From: Paenibacillus protaetiae | Lineage (GTDB): Bacteria; Bacillota; Bacilli; Paenibacillales; Paenibacillaceae | Length of the DNA stretch: 64,000 bases | Assembly (NCBI RefSeq): GCF_004135365.1 | Contig: NZ_CP035492.1 | Location: forward strand, 2,044,501 to 2,108,500 | Direction of reading: 5' to 3' | Part shown: positions 35,072 to 42,779 of the stretch, one piece after another | How positions within the stretch are numbered: position 1 is the first letter of the stretch | Layout of the letters: the number at the start of each line of letters is the position of its first letter | The notes under the pieces: generated by a model | What the model was told of the DNA's origin: nothing | The model's input: the letters and a program-made list of their open reading frames with translations, nothing else | The model's database searches: none | Position numbers and translations under genes: made by a program

Positions 35072-35845
35072 CTATTTCCGGTTAAACAGTCCGCCAAGCA
35101 GCCTGTCCGCCGTCCGGGGCATCAGCTGGTACAGCTTCATGCCCGCCGCGGCTGCTTTGGGCAGGTTAACCTCGTCCCGGTGGCGCTCCATAACGCGGAC
35201 AATCGCGTCTGCGACAACCTCGGGCTTCATGATGAACCAGCTAATATTTTTAACATACGTCCCTTCCGGGTCGGCTTGTTCAAAAAAAGGCGTGTCAATC
35301 GGGCCGGGATTAACGGATGCCACTTTCACGCCGCTTCCTTTCAGCTCCATCCGCAGCGCATTCGTAAAACCAAGCACCGCATGCTTAGAGGCCGAATAGG
35401 CGGTCGATTTGGGCGTCGCCAGCTTTCCCGCCATAGATGCCACATTCACGATCTGGCCGCCCTTCTGCTCCAGCATATAAGGGAGCACCAGCTTGGTCAG
35501 CCGGACCATGCCCATATAGTTTGTATTCATCATATCTTCAAAGCTTTGGGTCGAAGCTTCCATAAAAGATTCAAAATATCCAAATCCGGCATTGTTCAGC
35601 AAAATATCGATACGCCCGTACCGGGCTGCAACCGCCTGAACCGTCTGCTCGACCTGTGCCATATCGGTTACATCCATCGTATATACAGCTTTTTCCCCCG
35701 TAATTGCAGCAGCAGCCTGCTCCAGCTTTTGTTTGCTGCGGCCGGTCAGCACCGGTACCGCGCCGCGGGCAGCCAGGCGCTGGGCCGTCAAGGCGCCGAT
35801 TCCGCTTGATGCGCCGGAGATTAGAACAATTTTATTTTTTACCAA
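35072..35845 (-). CDS. Short-chain dehydrogenase/reductase
   Basis: NAD(P)-dependent oxidoreductase of 257 residues with a Rossmann fold. Cofactor motif SGASSGIGALTAQRL (TGxxxGxG type), NNAGFGYFE, catalytic Ser in NVASMAGKLATPKSTAYSAS, and the YxxxK pair in AYSASKHAVLG; PGPIDTPFF follows. These are classic SDR enzymes; the C-terminal extension with AAAGMKLYQLMPRTADR is shared with DltE/YqjQ-like members. Substrate unknown. The start is a TTG at 35845, since GAGGTGATG lies 5 bases before it; a longer open frame to 35905 has no RBS. Confidence 0.9.
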   Translation of the reverse strand: MVKNKIVLISGASSGIGALTAQRLAARGAVPVLTGRSKQKLEQAAAAITGEKAVYTMDVTDMAQVEQTVQAVAARYGRIDILLNNAGFGYFESFMEASTQSFEDMMNTNYMGMVRLTKLVLPYMLEQKGGQIVNVASMAGKLATPKSTAYSASKHAVLGFTNALRMELKGSGVKVASVNPGPIDTPFFEQADPEGTYVKNISWFIMKPEVVADAIVRVMERHRDEVNLPKAAAAGMKLYQLMPRTADRLLGGLFNRK

Positions 35846-35930
35846 CAGCTCATCACCTCGCTTAAGTTTACTTGATCGGGACGGAAGAAGCAAAGTGCAA
35901 ATCACTGCCTTACGATGCGTTCGGCGGGCT

Positions 35931-35958
35931 AAAAAAAAGAAGCCCCCGGAGGAGCTTC
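35931..35958 (-). terminator. Terminator after CheX-like gene
   Basis: Eight-bp stem GAAGCTCC/GGGGCTTC (one G-T pair) around TCCG, then eight T residues on the minus strand. Confidence 0.82.
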
Positions 35959-35968
35959 GCCTTAAGCC

Positions 35969-36427
35969 TTATGCGATGATGACCTGAATATCCAAATTAC
36001 CGATGCCGTCGATAATAAGCGGCACGGTCAGCGCCTGCTTCGCTTCAAAGCCGGCGGACTGGGCGGAATGGATGACCTTAGGCGGCGTTATATCGACGCG
36101 AATTCCCTGGTTGAACAAAATGGTGCTGGCATTGCCGCTAATCATATTGCCAAGTTCCGATATGGCGCTTTTGCTCATCTCATCGATCTCCGAAATGGCG
36201 AACCCGCCCATCATGGCTGACACCATCTTGAGCGCTACCTCCTCGCTAAGTCCGAATACGATATCCCCGTTCATTTGTCCGTTCATTCCAATTTGAATCC
36301 AGATATAGTTCTCTACGAACTTGACATCCTTTAATGACAACTGCCCGGTCAGCGGCCGTACCTGTACGAGCTGCTCGATGACAATTTTTGCGGACTCTAG
36401 AAACGGATTAATATATTCTGCCTTCAT
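35969..36427 (-). CDS. CheX-like CheY-P phosphatase domain protein
   Basis: Single-domain protein of 152 residues of the CheC/CheX/FliY family. The key pattern is KSAISELGNMISGNASTIL, which carries the Glu-x2-Asn phosphatase residues that CheX and CheC use to dephosphorylate CheY-P; DIVFGLSEEVALKMVSAMMG precedes it and PPKVIHS follows. A single copy of the motif fits CheX rather than CheC. No other chemotaxis genes are nearby. Start at ATG 36427 with AAGGAG upstream. The 299 bases on its 5' side hold the terminator of the HRDC gene and AT-rich DNA without other genes. Confidence 0.85.
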   Translation of the reverse strand: MKAEYINPFLESAKIVIEQLVQVRPLTGQLSLKDVKFVENYIWIQIGMNGQMNGDIVFGLSEEVALKMVSAMMGGFAISEIDEMSKSAISELGNMISGNASTILFNQGIRVDITPPKVIHSAQSAGFEAKQALTVPLIIDGIGNLDIQVIIA

Positions 36428-36675
36428 AAAGTAGGAAACGCTCCTTTTCGACAAAATTCGCCTCGCCCTATATTTGGTATTCATTATACTAGAATGATTA
36501 GGACAAGTATATCATTTTCATCCGGTTTGAATCTTTAGTCCTATTCTTTTTAGATTATAAATCCGATATTTTTGTGTAAATTTCAAGCAGATCCTGTATA
36601 ATTTTCGGAACATAAAATTGTCAACCAGTCCTTGCGGCTTATTTAATCTGCTCGTTATGCATAACAACATTCGAC

Positions 36676-36715
36676 AAAAAGAGCGCCTGCCGCCATTTCG
36701 GGCTGCAAACGCTCC
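36676..36715 (-). terminator. Terminator after HRDC-domain gene
   Basis: Stem GAGCG...CGCTC extended by TTTGC/GCAGG (wobble pairs) and AGCC/GGCG, followed by TTTTTG on the minus strand, 12 bases after the stop codon. Confidence 0.7.
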
Positions 36716-36726
36716 TCCCATTACCG

Positions 36727-37713
36727 TTATACGGCAACGCTGCTGCTGTTTTTGCGGAACTTCATCCGAAGCAGCCTAAGCTTCTCGTAAAGCAGATCAA
36801 CCGATTTTTCCTGCTCCAGCCTTTCCCCGTATACTTCGTGAAGGACCGGCTTCAAGTAACGGTCGCCCAGTTTTTCGAAAGCATCCCATATGAGCTGCTG
36901 CTCCACCTCTGGCATGTCGGCAAGCTCCTCTTCGATCAGTCCGGCAAAATCATACCCTTCCGCATCCAGCTGTTCAAGCCGGTCGACAATTTGCCGCCTC
37001 GTCAGCTCCAGCTCGGTCTGGAATGCATCCAGTCTGCCCCCCTGCTGCGCCAGCTGCAGCATCTTTTTTTTCTCATGCTGGCGTTCAAGCTCCTGCTTGT
37101 ACTTCATTTCCTTCTGCTTGTACATCCACTGCATATACAGCTGCTGATCCAGCCTGTCCGATACCCAGTCCAGCGGAAAATCCGTCTCTCTTCTTGCTTC
37201 TCCTGTTATCGCCAGCACTTCATCGCCATATTCGGAATGCTTGCTGTCTCCCCAGCCCGGTATTTGCAGCAGCTCCTCTTTCGTCTGCGGAACATATGCG
37301 CTGATCATCCACAACATCCGGTTTGAGGCGATCAAATACGCCGATTTCTTCAAGGCGGCCGATTTGGCCCTCCGCCAGTCGCGCAGCTGCTCGAACAGCT
37401 CTTTATCGGCGTGCAGCTCGCCATAGCATTGCAGCATCCCTGCGAAGCTGGCTCCTGCCGGTTTGGCTTCGAGCATCCCATCGATTACCGGGACATAGCC
37501 TTCTCTCATCCGGCCGGCAACGCCGTAACGGAACGCGGCCAGCATTTCTTCCCAGGATGGTCCTTCAAACCACGTATCCGGATTTCCTTCAGCGCCTTCC
37601 CCCATCCATAGGACTGCCCATACTCCCTCTTTCGCACAGATGGACAACTGGGCTGATGCAACTCCCCCTGCAGCTGTTTTTTTCTCAAACGTATTCAGAA
37701 AAACAATTTGCAT
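36727..37713 (-). CDS. HRDC-domain protein
   Basis: Protein of 328 residues. The central part (about 80-150) is an HRDC-like helical domain: LRDWRRAKSAALKKSAYLIA, VPQTKEELLQIPGWGDSK, a fold used by RecQ and RNase D for nucleic acid binding. The N-terminal 70 residues form a small beta-rich domain with WMGEGAEGNPDTWFEG; after the HRDC domain comes a Lys/Glu/Gln-rich coiled coil (KQELERQHEKKKMLQLAQQG) and a helical C-terminus. No helicase or nuclease motor is present, so it may be an accessory DNA/RNA-binding protein (inference). Start ATG 37713 with AAGGAGG. Its mRNA leader carries a strong terminator hairpin, which suggests attenuation control. Confidence 0.83.
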   Translation of the reverse strand: MQIVFLNTFEKKTAAGGVASAQLSICAKEGVWAVLWMGEGAEGNPDTWFEGPSWEEMLAAFRYGVAGRMREGYVPVIDGMLEAKPAGASFAGMLQCYGELHADKELFEQLRDWRRAKSAALKKSAYLIASNRMLWMISAYVPQTKEELLQIPGWGDSKHSEYGDEVLAITGEARRETDFPLDWVSDRLDQQLYMQWMYKQKEMKYKQELERQHEKKKMLQLAQQGGRLDAFQTELELTRRQIVDRLEQLDAEGYDFAGLIEEELADMPEVEQQLIWDAFEKLGDRYLKPVLHEVYGERLEQEKSVDLLYEKLRLLRMKFRKNSSSVAV

Positions 37714-37752
37714 GTACTGTCGCTCCTCCTTATTCAATCGAAATGCCGGACA

Positions 37753-37799
37753 CAAAAAAAAGGAAGCACCTCTCCTGCTATGCAAGAGAGGTGCTTCCT
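37753..37799 (-). terminator. Terminator hairpin inside leader of HRDC gene (putative attenuator)
   Basis: Perfect 14-bp stem AGGAAGCACCTCTC/GAGAGGTGCTTCCT followed by eight T residues on the minus strand. It lies between the predicted promoter (37823-37851) and the start codon at 37713. An outer helix CCGGAC/GTCCGG (37804-37809 with 37746-37751) brackets it, so two states are possible. On the plus strand there is no T-run. Confidence 0.75.
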
Positions 37800-37822
37800 C
37801 TACGTCCGGAATATTTTACCTA

Positions 37823-37851
37823 ATTCTACCATGAGCCGCACTTTTGTACAA
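37823..37851 (-). promoter_or_regulatory. Promoter of HRDC gene
   Basis: -35 TTGTAC (37851-37846), 17-base spacer, -10 TAGAAT (37828-37823) on the minus strand. It predicts a leader of about 100 bases. Confidence 0.68.
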
Positions 37852-37870
37852 GCCGTTAATTCGATATAAT
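37844..37870 (+). promoter_or_regulatory. Divergent promoter of DUF3055 gene
   Basis: -35 TTGTAC (37844-37849), 15-base spacer, perfect -10 TATAAT (37865-37870). The -35 overlaps that of the HRDC promoter in the palindrome TTGTACAA. The short spacer lowers confidence. Confidence 0.55.
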
Positions 37871-37888
37871 AGGGGAGCTTCAAGCATG

Positions 37889-37955
37889 GCTCCACTAAAA
37901 CTAAGCTTATGCTTCCGATGTGGTTTTATCGGAGCGTAGCTCCAATAAAACTTAG
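37889..37955 (+). other. Leader with two competing hairpins before DUF3055 gene
   Basis: GCTCCACTAAAACTAAG (37889-37905) and GCTCCAATAAAACTTAG (37939-37954) form a direct repeat. Between them GTTTTATCGGAGC (37923-37935) is complementary to both. The second pairing gives a 12-bp hairpin with loop GTA (37923-37951), just before the RBS TTAGGAGG. Either an RNA switch or a short palindromic intergenic element. Confidence 0.5.
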
Positions 37956-37964
37956 GAGGAATTT

Positions 37965-38261
37965 ATGATGCTGCCTGAATACGATTTTATGTCCGATAGT
38001 ACCGAGGAAACCTCTACCCGGTTTACCACTTTTATTACGCCGGGGCTTAAACGTTTTGATCTGGCGATTACATCAACGGAACGGTTTTACGGCAAAAAGC
38101 TGGTCACTGACCTGCAGTCCGGCAAAACGGCCATTATCGGTCCTGACGATTTAGAACAGGAAGGTTATCTGGAACATACCTTCAAACTGACAGAGGAGGA
38201 AGCCGGCGAGCTGGCAGGATTTTTATATTTGGTTGTCGGAACGGTGAATTTTACCGATTAA
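37965..38261 (+). CDS. DUF3055-family protein
   Basis: Cytoplasmic protein of 98 residues that resembles the DUF3055 family of Bacillales small proteins: RFTTFITPGLKRFDLAITST, RFYGKKLVTDLQSGKTAIIG and a C-terminal acidic helix with GELAGFLYLVVG. The function of that family is unknown. RBS TTAGGAGGAATTT lies immediately before ATGATG. It precedes the next small gene by 61 bases on the same strand, so both may share the leader. Assignment to the family is from memory of its pattern and is moderately secure. Confidence 0.78.
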   Translation: MMLPEYDFMSDSTEETSTRFTTFITPGLKRFDLAITSTERFYGKKLVTDLQSGKTAIIGPDDLEQEGYLEHTFKLTEEEAGELAGFLYLVVGTVNFTD

Positions 38262-38322
38262 TTGGAAATACTACTTGGGTAAATCCGCATCAAACATACC
38301 CCAAGGAGGAATTTAACAAGCG

Positions 38323-38607
38323 ATGAACCGTTTTGATGATGACAAAAAGCCCGGTTATTCCGATTTTTCTGATGTTGAATCCCAGCGCCATGACCTCATC
38401 CCCGAAGAGTTTCCGGAGGGCTCATACGGCTCGGCTATGACCAGCAGCTCATTAGGAAAAAGCACGCCATGGCAGGCTGGTCAGCATCGGGTCAGCGCTT
38501 ACGGCTATGAGAATAAACGCCAACACAACGATCAAAACCGAAGCCGGCATTATCCCGGCGACGATGAGTATACAAACGGCATTCCCGAAGTGCTGGACGA
38601 GCCCTAA
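38323..38607 (+). CDS. Small hydrophilic conserved-type protein
   Basis: Protein of 94 residues, strongly hydrophilic and probably disordered, rich in Asp, Ser, Gly, Tyr and His. The core HDLIPEEFPEGSYGS followed by GKSTPWQAGQHRVSAYGYEN looks like a small Bacillales cytosolic family that I cannot name. RBS AAGGAGGAATTT precedes the ATG. It follows the DUF3055 gene and ends before a terminator. Function unknown. Confidence 0.75.
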   Translation: MNRFDDDKKPGYSDFSDVESQRHDLIPEEFPEGSYGSAMTSSSLGKSTPWQAGQHRVSAYGYENKRQHNDQNRSRHYPGDDEYTNGIPEVLDEP

Positions 38608-38625
38608 CCAGACCCTCAGCCCAAT

Positions 38626-38679
38626 AAAAAAGAGACCCGCTGCCGCTTTTTAAAGCGTGTAAGCAGGCCTCTTTTTTTT
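38626..38679 (+). terminator. Bidirectional terminator between convergent genes
   Basis: A hairpin (inner CGCTTT/AAAGCG, outer AGAG/CTCT with mismatches) flanked by six A residues on the left and eight T on the right, so it can serve both the plus-strand small genes and the minus-strand GNAT operon. Confidence 0.78.
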
Positions 38680-39152
38680 CAAGTGAATGAAATAGGCTTC
38701 TCAAAGCATAAGCTGGATTCGCTGTCCGCATACGGGCCGAACCGCGGAATCGGCTTATAGCCGTATTTGGCATACAGCTGAATGGATTCCGGCTGCGGCG
38801 CTCCTGTTTCGAGGCGCATAACCGTAAAGCCAAGCCGGAGCGCCTCGCCTTCCAGAAACGCCAATATACGCGAAGCGACGCCGCGGTTGCGGCATGCCGG
38901 GTCCACGTATAGCCGCTTTAATTCCGCATAGCCTTGCTTCCGGTACGGGCGAATACCGCCGCAGCCAACCGCCCGCCCCTCCGCATACGCCACAACAAAC
39001 ACCATTTGCTTCACGTCCGGATCGTTAAAATCAACGCCAAATATTTCATCTGCATCGCCATAACGCGCAAGCAGATCCGCGTCCAACTTCTCGATCAGCG
39101 CGTGCAAATCCGGATGCTCGGTCTCTACAACAAGCAGTTCCACAGGCTTCAT
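38679..39152 (-). CDS. GNAT-family N-acetyltransferase
   Basis: Acetyltransferase of 157 residues. The acetyl-CoA binding motif A is ELKRLYVDPACRNRGVASRI (RxxGxA), after the core strand AVGCGGIRPY, and the C-terminal SIQLYAKYGYKPIPRFG matches motif B. Single-domain GNAT enzyme; the acceptor amine is unknown. It is the last gene of a minus-strand run that starts with the cobalamin adenosyltransferase; the exonuclease stop is 16 bases upstream. Confidence 0.9.
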   Translation of the reverse strand: MKPVELLVVETEHPDLHALIEKLDADLLARYGDADEIFGVDFNDPDVKQMVFVVAYAEGRAVGCGGIRPYRKQGYAELKRLYVDPACRNRGVASRILAFLEGEALRLGFTVMRLETGAPQPESIQLYAKYGYKPIPRFGPYADSESSLCFEKPISFT

Positions 39153-39167
39153 CCTTGCCCCGCCTCT

Positions 39168-40034
39168 CTAACCGATCAGCTTCGCCAGGCTTCCAAACTC
39201 GAGCTCTTCGAATTTGCTCAGCACATTGCCCATATTGTACGACCACGGGCAGCCGGCCAGCTCCATTTCGACCGGCGCATCGCAGCGGATACGGGCCAAG
39301 TCGCGGGAGAGGTGAAGCATATCCAGGTCGGCTTCGATTTTGGCGCGGACGCTTTTGGACAGCTTGTCCAGATTGTCCAGCAAACCTTCGATCGAACCAT
39401 GCTCCTGAATAAGCTTATGGGCTGTTTTTTCACCGATGCCCTTAACGCCTGGATAATTGTCGCTTGTGTCGCCCATCAGCCCTTTGACGTCTATAATTTG
39501 CGGCGGCGTAAGCTGGCGTTCCTCCAGCAGGCTGGCCGGCGTATAGACCATATAATTGCCAATGCCTTTTTTCATAATGGCGACGGACACTTGGTCGTCC
39601 ACGAGCTGCAGCATATCATGATCGCCGGTCACAATAAACACTTCCGCATTGGGCTTATGAGCTGCCGCCAAAGTGCCGATGCAATCGTCCGCTTCATAAC
39701 CTGCATAACCGACGTTAGGCACATTAAAGCTTTCGACTACTTCCTTCACCAGATCAAACTGCGGTATCAAATCATCAGGCGCGTCCGGCCGGTTGGATTT
39801 GTATAACGTGTATTGCTCCGTGCGGAACGTCTTGCTCCCCATATCCCAGCAGCAAATGACATGCGTGGGCTTAAACGTATTGACCGCATCCATAAAATAT
39901 CGGACAAAGCCGTGTACCGCGTTAACCGGCAGTCCGCTGCTCGTCCGGCGGATGCTGCCGCCGTATGCGGTAGCGTAATAAGCGCGGAACAGAATCGCCA
40001 TTCCGTCCACCAGCAGTAATCGATTGTCTTTCAT
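39168..40034 (-). CDS. 5'-3' exonuclease (YpcP-like, Pol I N-terminal-domain type)
   Basis: Stand-alone flap/5'-3' exonuclease of 288 residues, equivalent to the N-terminal domain of DNA polymerase I. Metal-binding acidic residues occur in LLLVDGMAILFRAYYAT, CCWDMGSKTFR, YEADDCIGTLAA, TGDHDMLQLV and GLMGDTSDNYPGVKGIG; the last includes the helix-hairpin-helix DNA-binding motif (GVKGIGEKTAHKLI). It should remove RNA primers or flaps during replication and repair, as Bacillus YpcP is thought to. No polymerase domain follows. RBS GGGGAGAGAA upstream. Confidence 0.93.
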   Translation of the reverse strand: MKDNRLLLVDGMAILFRAYYATAYGGSIRRTSSGLPVNAVHGFVRYFMDAVNTFKPTHVICCWDMGSKTFRTEQYTLYKSNRPDAPDDLIPQFDLVKEVVESFNVPNVGYAGYEADDCIGTLAAAHKPNAEVFIVTGDHDMLQLVDDQVSVAIMKKGIGNYMVYTPASLLEERQLTPPQIIDVKGLMGDTSDNYPGVKGIGEKTAHKLIQEHGSIEGLLDNLDKLSKSVRAKIEADLDMLHLSRDLARIRCDAPVEMELAGCPWSYNMGNVLSKFEELEFGSLAKLIG

Positions 40035-40096
40035 TGCATTCTCTCCCCTATAACGGCAAACTTGCGTTTCTCCCCGCTGTTCAATGAATCTATTGT

Positions 40097-41305
40097 TTAC
40101 CTTCTGCTGCGTATAAAAGCGCCGATCCGCTGTGCCGCCTCAAGCAGCCTTGCTTCCTCTTCAACCAGCGCAATCCGCACAAACCCTTCGCCTTCCCGGC
40201 CAAATGCTTCGCCCGGCACGACCGCGACGCCCGCTTGCTGCAGCAGCTCCTGCGCAAACCGGCGCGACGTCCACGCGCCTCCGCCGTCCGCCGCTAGCTC
40301 TGGCAGCGCCGCCCATGCAAACATCGTCGCATTCGGCAGCGCCATGCTCCAGCCTTCCTGGCGCAATGCACCGATGAGCCGGTTGCGCCGCTGTTCATAC
40401 AGTTCTCCCGCCTTCGGCAGCGTGCCGGACATCGCCTCGTCCAAAGCGGCAATGCCCGCTTCTTGAACCGGCAGAAAGACGCCGTAGTCGATATGGCCTT
40501 TCAGCTCCCGCAGCGCGCCAACCGCATCCCGGTTGCCCCCCAGAAAGCCGATCCGGCAGCCGGCCATATTGAAGCTTTTGGACAAGGAGTGAAACTCCAC
40601 CGCATAATCTATCGCTCCGGGAATCGCAAGCAGGCTCGGCGGCTCGAAGCCGTCGAACGCCATCTCGGAGTAAGCCAAATCATGAACAATAAGCACCTGA
40701 TGCTGTTTAGCTTTATGCAGTACCCGTTCATAAAAGTCCAGGTCCGCAACGGCGGACAACGGATTGTTCGGGTAATTGAGCACAATAAATGCCGCGCGTT
40801 CCCATACATCGTCACATATGCCGTCCAAATCCGGCAAATAGCCGTTTTCCGCACGAAGCGGCATCAGCACCGGCTCCACGCCCGCAAGCGCCAGCGAACC
40901 GGCATAGATCGGATACCCCGGGTCCGGCAGGAGCGCCGTGTCGCCCGGATTGCATAACGCCATCGCCAAATGCGCAAGTCCGTCTTGAGAACCCATCAGC
41001 GTTACCAGCTCCGCATCCGGATCTAGGCTAACACCAAAACGGTACGCCATCCATTCCGCCGCTTTCACGCGGAACGCTTCCGTCCCGTGCGAACCGGGAT
41101 ACCGGTAAGCGCCGGCCTGCAGCGCGGCTTCGCTTAACGCTTGCCTGACGGCCGGCGTTGGCGGCCGGTCCGGGCTGCCAATGCCCAAGTCGATGACATC
41201 GCTGCCGGCGAACGCGGCAGCGCGCTTCCATTCCGCCAGCTCGGCAAAAATCGGCGAACCGAGCTGTCCCAAACGGTCCGCTCTCCATTTGCGCGCAGCA
41301 ACCAT
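40097..41305 (-). CDS. Class I PLP-dependent aminotransferase (LL-DAP/Ala-type)
   Basis: Aminotransferase of 402 residues. PLP motifs: VLNYPNNPLSAVADLDFYE, VHDLAYSEMAFDG (Asp, Tyr) and the Schiff-base Lys in FHSLSKSFNMAGCRIGFLGG. The N-terminal WRADRLGQLGSPIFAELAEWK and substrate-side YRYPGSHGTEAFR resemble the LL-diaminopimelate aminotransferase/PatA-like subgroup, but the substrate cannot be fixed. Gene ends about 60 bases before the exonuclease gene; it starts 7 bases after the Spx-like gene, so these share a transcript. Confidence 0.88.
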   Translation of the reverse strand: MVAARKWRADRLGQLGSPIFAELAEWKRAAAFAGSDVIDLGIGSPDRPPTPAVRQALSEAALQAGAYRYPGSHGTEAFRVKAAEWMAYRFGVSLDPDAELVTLMGSQDGLAHLAMALCNPGDTALLPDPGYPIYAGSLALAGVEPVLMPLRAENGYLPDLDGICDDVWERAAFIVLNYPNNPLSAVADLDFYERVLHKAKQHQVLIVHDLAYSEMAFDGFEPPSLLAIPGAIDYAVEFHSLSKSFNMAGCRIGFLGGNRDAVGALRELKGHIDYGVFLPVQEAGIAALDEAMSGTLPKAGELYEQRRNRLIGALRQEGWSMALPNATMFAWAALPELAADGGGAWTSRRFAQELLQQAGVAVVPGEAFGREGEGFVRIALVEEEARLLEAAQRIGAFIRSRR

Positions 41306-41312
41306 CCTCCGC

Positions 41313-41678
41313 TCACCCTCTCCAAGCTTGTTCGTATTGCTCTTCCTTGTAGCCTACCGTTACGTTCTTCCCGTCGGTGACGATCGGGCGTTTAATAAGC
41401 ATGCCGTTCGAAGCAAGCAAAGCGTATTGCTCGTCTTCGCTCATCGAAGCCAGCTTGTCCTTCAGCCCAAGCTCTTTATATTTCTCTCCTGATGTGTTGA
41501 AAAACTTTTTCAACGGCAAGCCGCTGTTCGCCACGATCGCCTTCAGTTCCTCCGCCGTTGGCGTATCCTCCACGATGTGGCGAAGCTGAAGCGTACGGCC
41601 TTTCGCCTCCAGCGATTTAACGGCCGTACGGCAAGTGCCGCATTTTGGATATTGAATTACGGTTAACGTTTCGCTCAT
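41313..41678 (-). CDS. ArsC/Spx-family thiol protein (YusI-like)
   Basis: Thioredoxin-fold protein of 121 residues of the ArsC/Spx/MgsR family. The redox pair Cys13-x2-Cys16 lies in YPKCGTCRTAVKSLE; KFFNTSGEKYKELGL and a C-terminal MLIKRPIVTDGKNVTVGY match the family. Spx and MgsR bind RNA polymerase, but this size and the NTSGEKYKEL motif are closer to the arsenate-reductase-like YusI group, whose role is unclear. Start ATG 41678; GGAGG lies 11 bases upstream. Confidence 0.87.
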   Translation of the reverse strand: MSETLTVIQYPKCGTCRTAVKSLEAKGRTLQLRHIVEDTPTAEELKAIVANSGLPLKKFFNTSGEKYKELGLKDKLASMSEDEQYALLASNGMLIKRPIVTDGKNVTVGYKEEQYEQAWRG

Positions 41679-41834
41679 GATGAATTGTTCCTCCAATTGG
41701 ATATACAGTGAAAAGCCAAAATTGTTGTATGCAAAAAAATTTCGCGCCGCTTTGTGACGGGGGCAGCCGATCCTGGCCCCCGCTTCGGCTTGCCGGCTGC
41801 ACCGCTATTGTCCGTCCAACTATTGTTCGGCCGC

Positions 41835-42779
41835 TTATTGGCCGGCCAGCATTTGCTCCAGCCGGACAAGCTCCGGCGGCAGCGGCGCCGTCCATTCCAT
41901 CCACTTGCCGGTCATCGGATGCGTAAGCCCCAGCTTCTCGGCGTGAAGCGCCTGCCGGCCTGCTGCTGCTTCCCACTCGGCCTCGCCATCTTCGCCCGGT
42001 CCATACATTTTATCGCCGATAAGCGGGCAGCCGATATGCCGCATATGAACGCGGATTTGATGCGTGCGGCCTGTCTCCAGGCGCAGCCGCACCATCGAAG
42101 CAGCTCCGCCCCGGTAAACGGCTTCCGTCTCGTAATGGGTAACGGACGGGTAGCCGTCCGGCTTCACAATGCGGATATGCGGGGAATCCGGATTGCGGTC
42201 AATTGGCGCATCCACCGTTCCCGCCGCAGGAGACGGCGCTCCGTACACCAAAGCGAGATAACGCTTCTGGATTTGATCCGCCTGCAGCTGCTCCGACAGC
42301 TGCTGATGGATGTAAGGATTTTTGGCGATGGCGACCAGCCCTGACGTTTCTTCATCCAGCCGGTGTACCGGACGGAACCGGACCTGCTCCCCTTTCATCT
42401 GCCAATGGTAAACAACCCCGTTAGCCAGCGTCCCTGTATAATGGCCATGCGTCGGATGCACAATCAGTCCGGCAGGCTTGTTGGCGATTAACAAATATTC
42501 GTCTTCGAATATAATATCGACCGGGATCGGCTCAGCCAAAATATCGGCGGAGGTCTCCTTCTCCATCCGTACCGCCAGCACATCGCCCGATTGCACTTTG
42601 TCATTCGTATACACGCGGCGCCCGTTCAGCGTAATGCCATGTTCCGTCAGCTTAACGCGGCTCAGCAGCTTGCGCGAGACGCCAAGCCTTCGCTCCAGCA
42701 CCGTACGGACCATCATGCCCTGTTCCCGCTCCGTAATGTGTACCGTTAATGGTTCATAATAGCGGTTCAGTTCTGTCAT
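41835..42779 (-). CDS. RluA-family pseudouridine synthase
   Basis: RNA pseudouridine synthase of 314 residues. An N-terminal S4 RNA-binding domain (about 25-85; GVSRKLLSRVKLTEHGITLN) is followed by the catalytic domain with the signature HRLDEETSGLVAIAKN (catalytic Asp) and RLETGRTHQIRVHMRHIGCP. This is the RluA/RluD/YlyB layout. Its target is probably 23S rRNA (inference from family). The start overlaps the adenosyltransferase stop (ATGA). Confidence 0.94.
   Translation of the reverse strand: MTELNRYYEPLTVHITEREQGMMVRTVLERRLGVSRKLLSRVKLTEHGITLNGRRVYTNDKVQSGDVLAVRMEKETSADILAEPIPVDIIFEDEYLLIANKPAGLIVHPTHGHYTGTLANGVVYHWQMKGEQVRFRPVHRLDEETSGLVAIAKNPYIHQQLSEQLQADQIQKRYLALVYGAPSPAAGTVDAPIDRNPDSPHIRIVKPDGYPSVTHYETEAVYRGGAASMVRLRLETGRTHQIRVHMRHIGCPLIGDKMYGPGEDGEAEWEAAAGRQALHAEKLGLTHPMTGKWMEWTAPLPPELVRLEQMLAGQ

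Noticed and set aside
36518-36721. A 67-residue minus-strand frame after the HRDC gene
   Set aside because: It overlaps the terminator and AT-rich spacer and has no RBS or domain.
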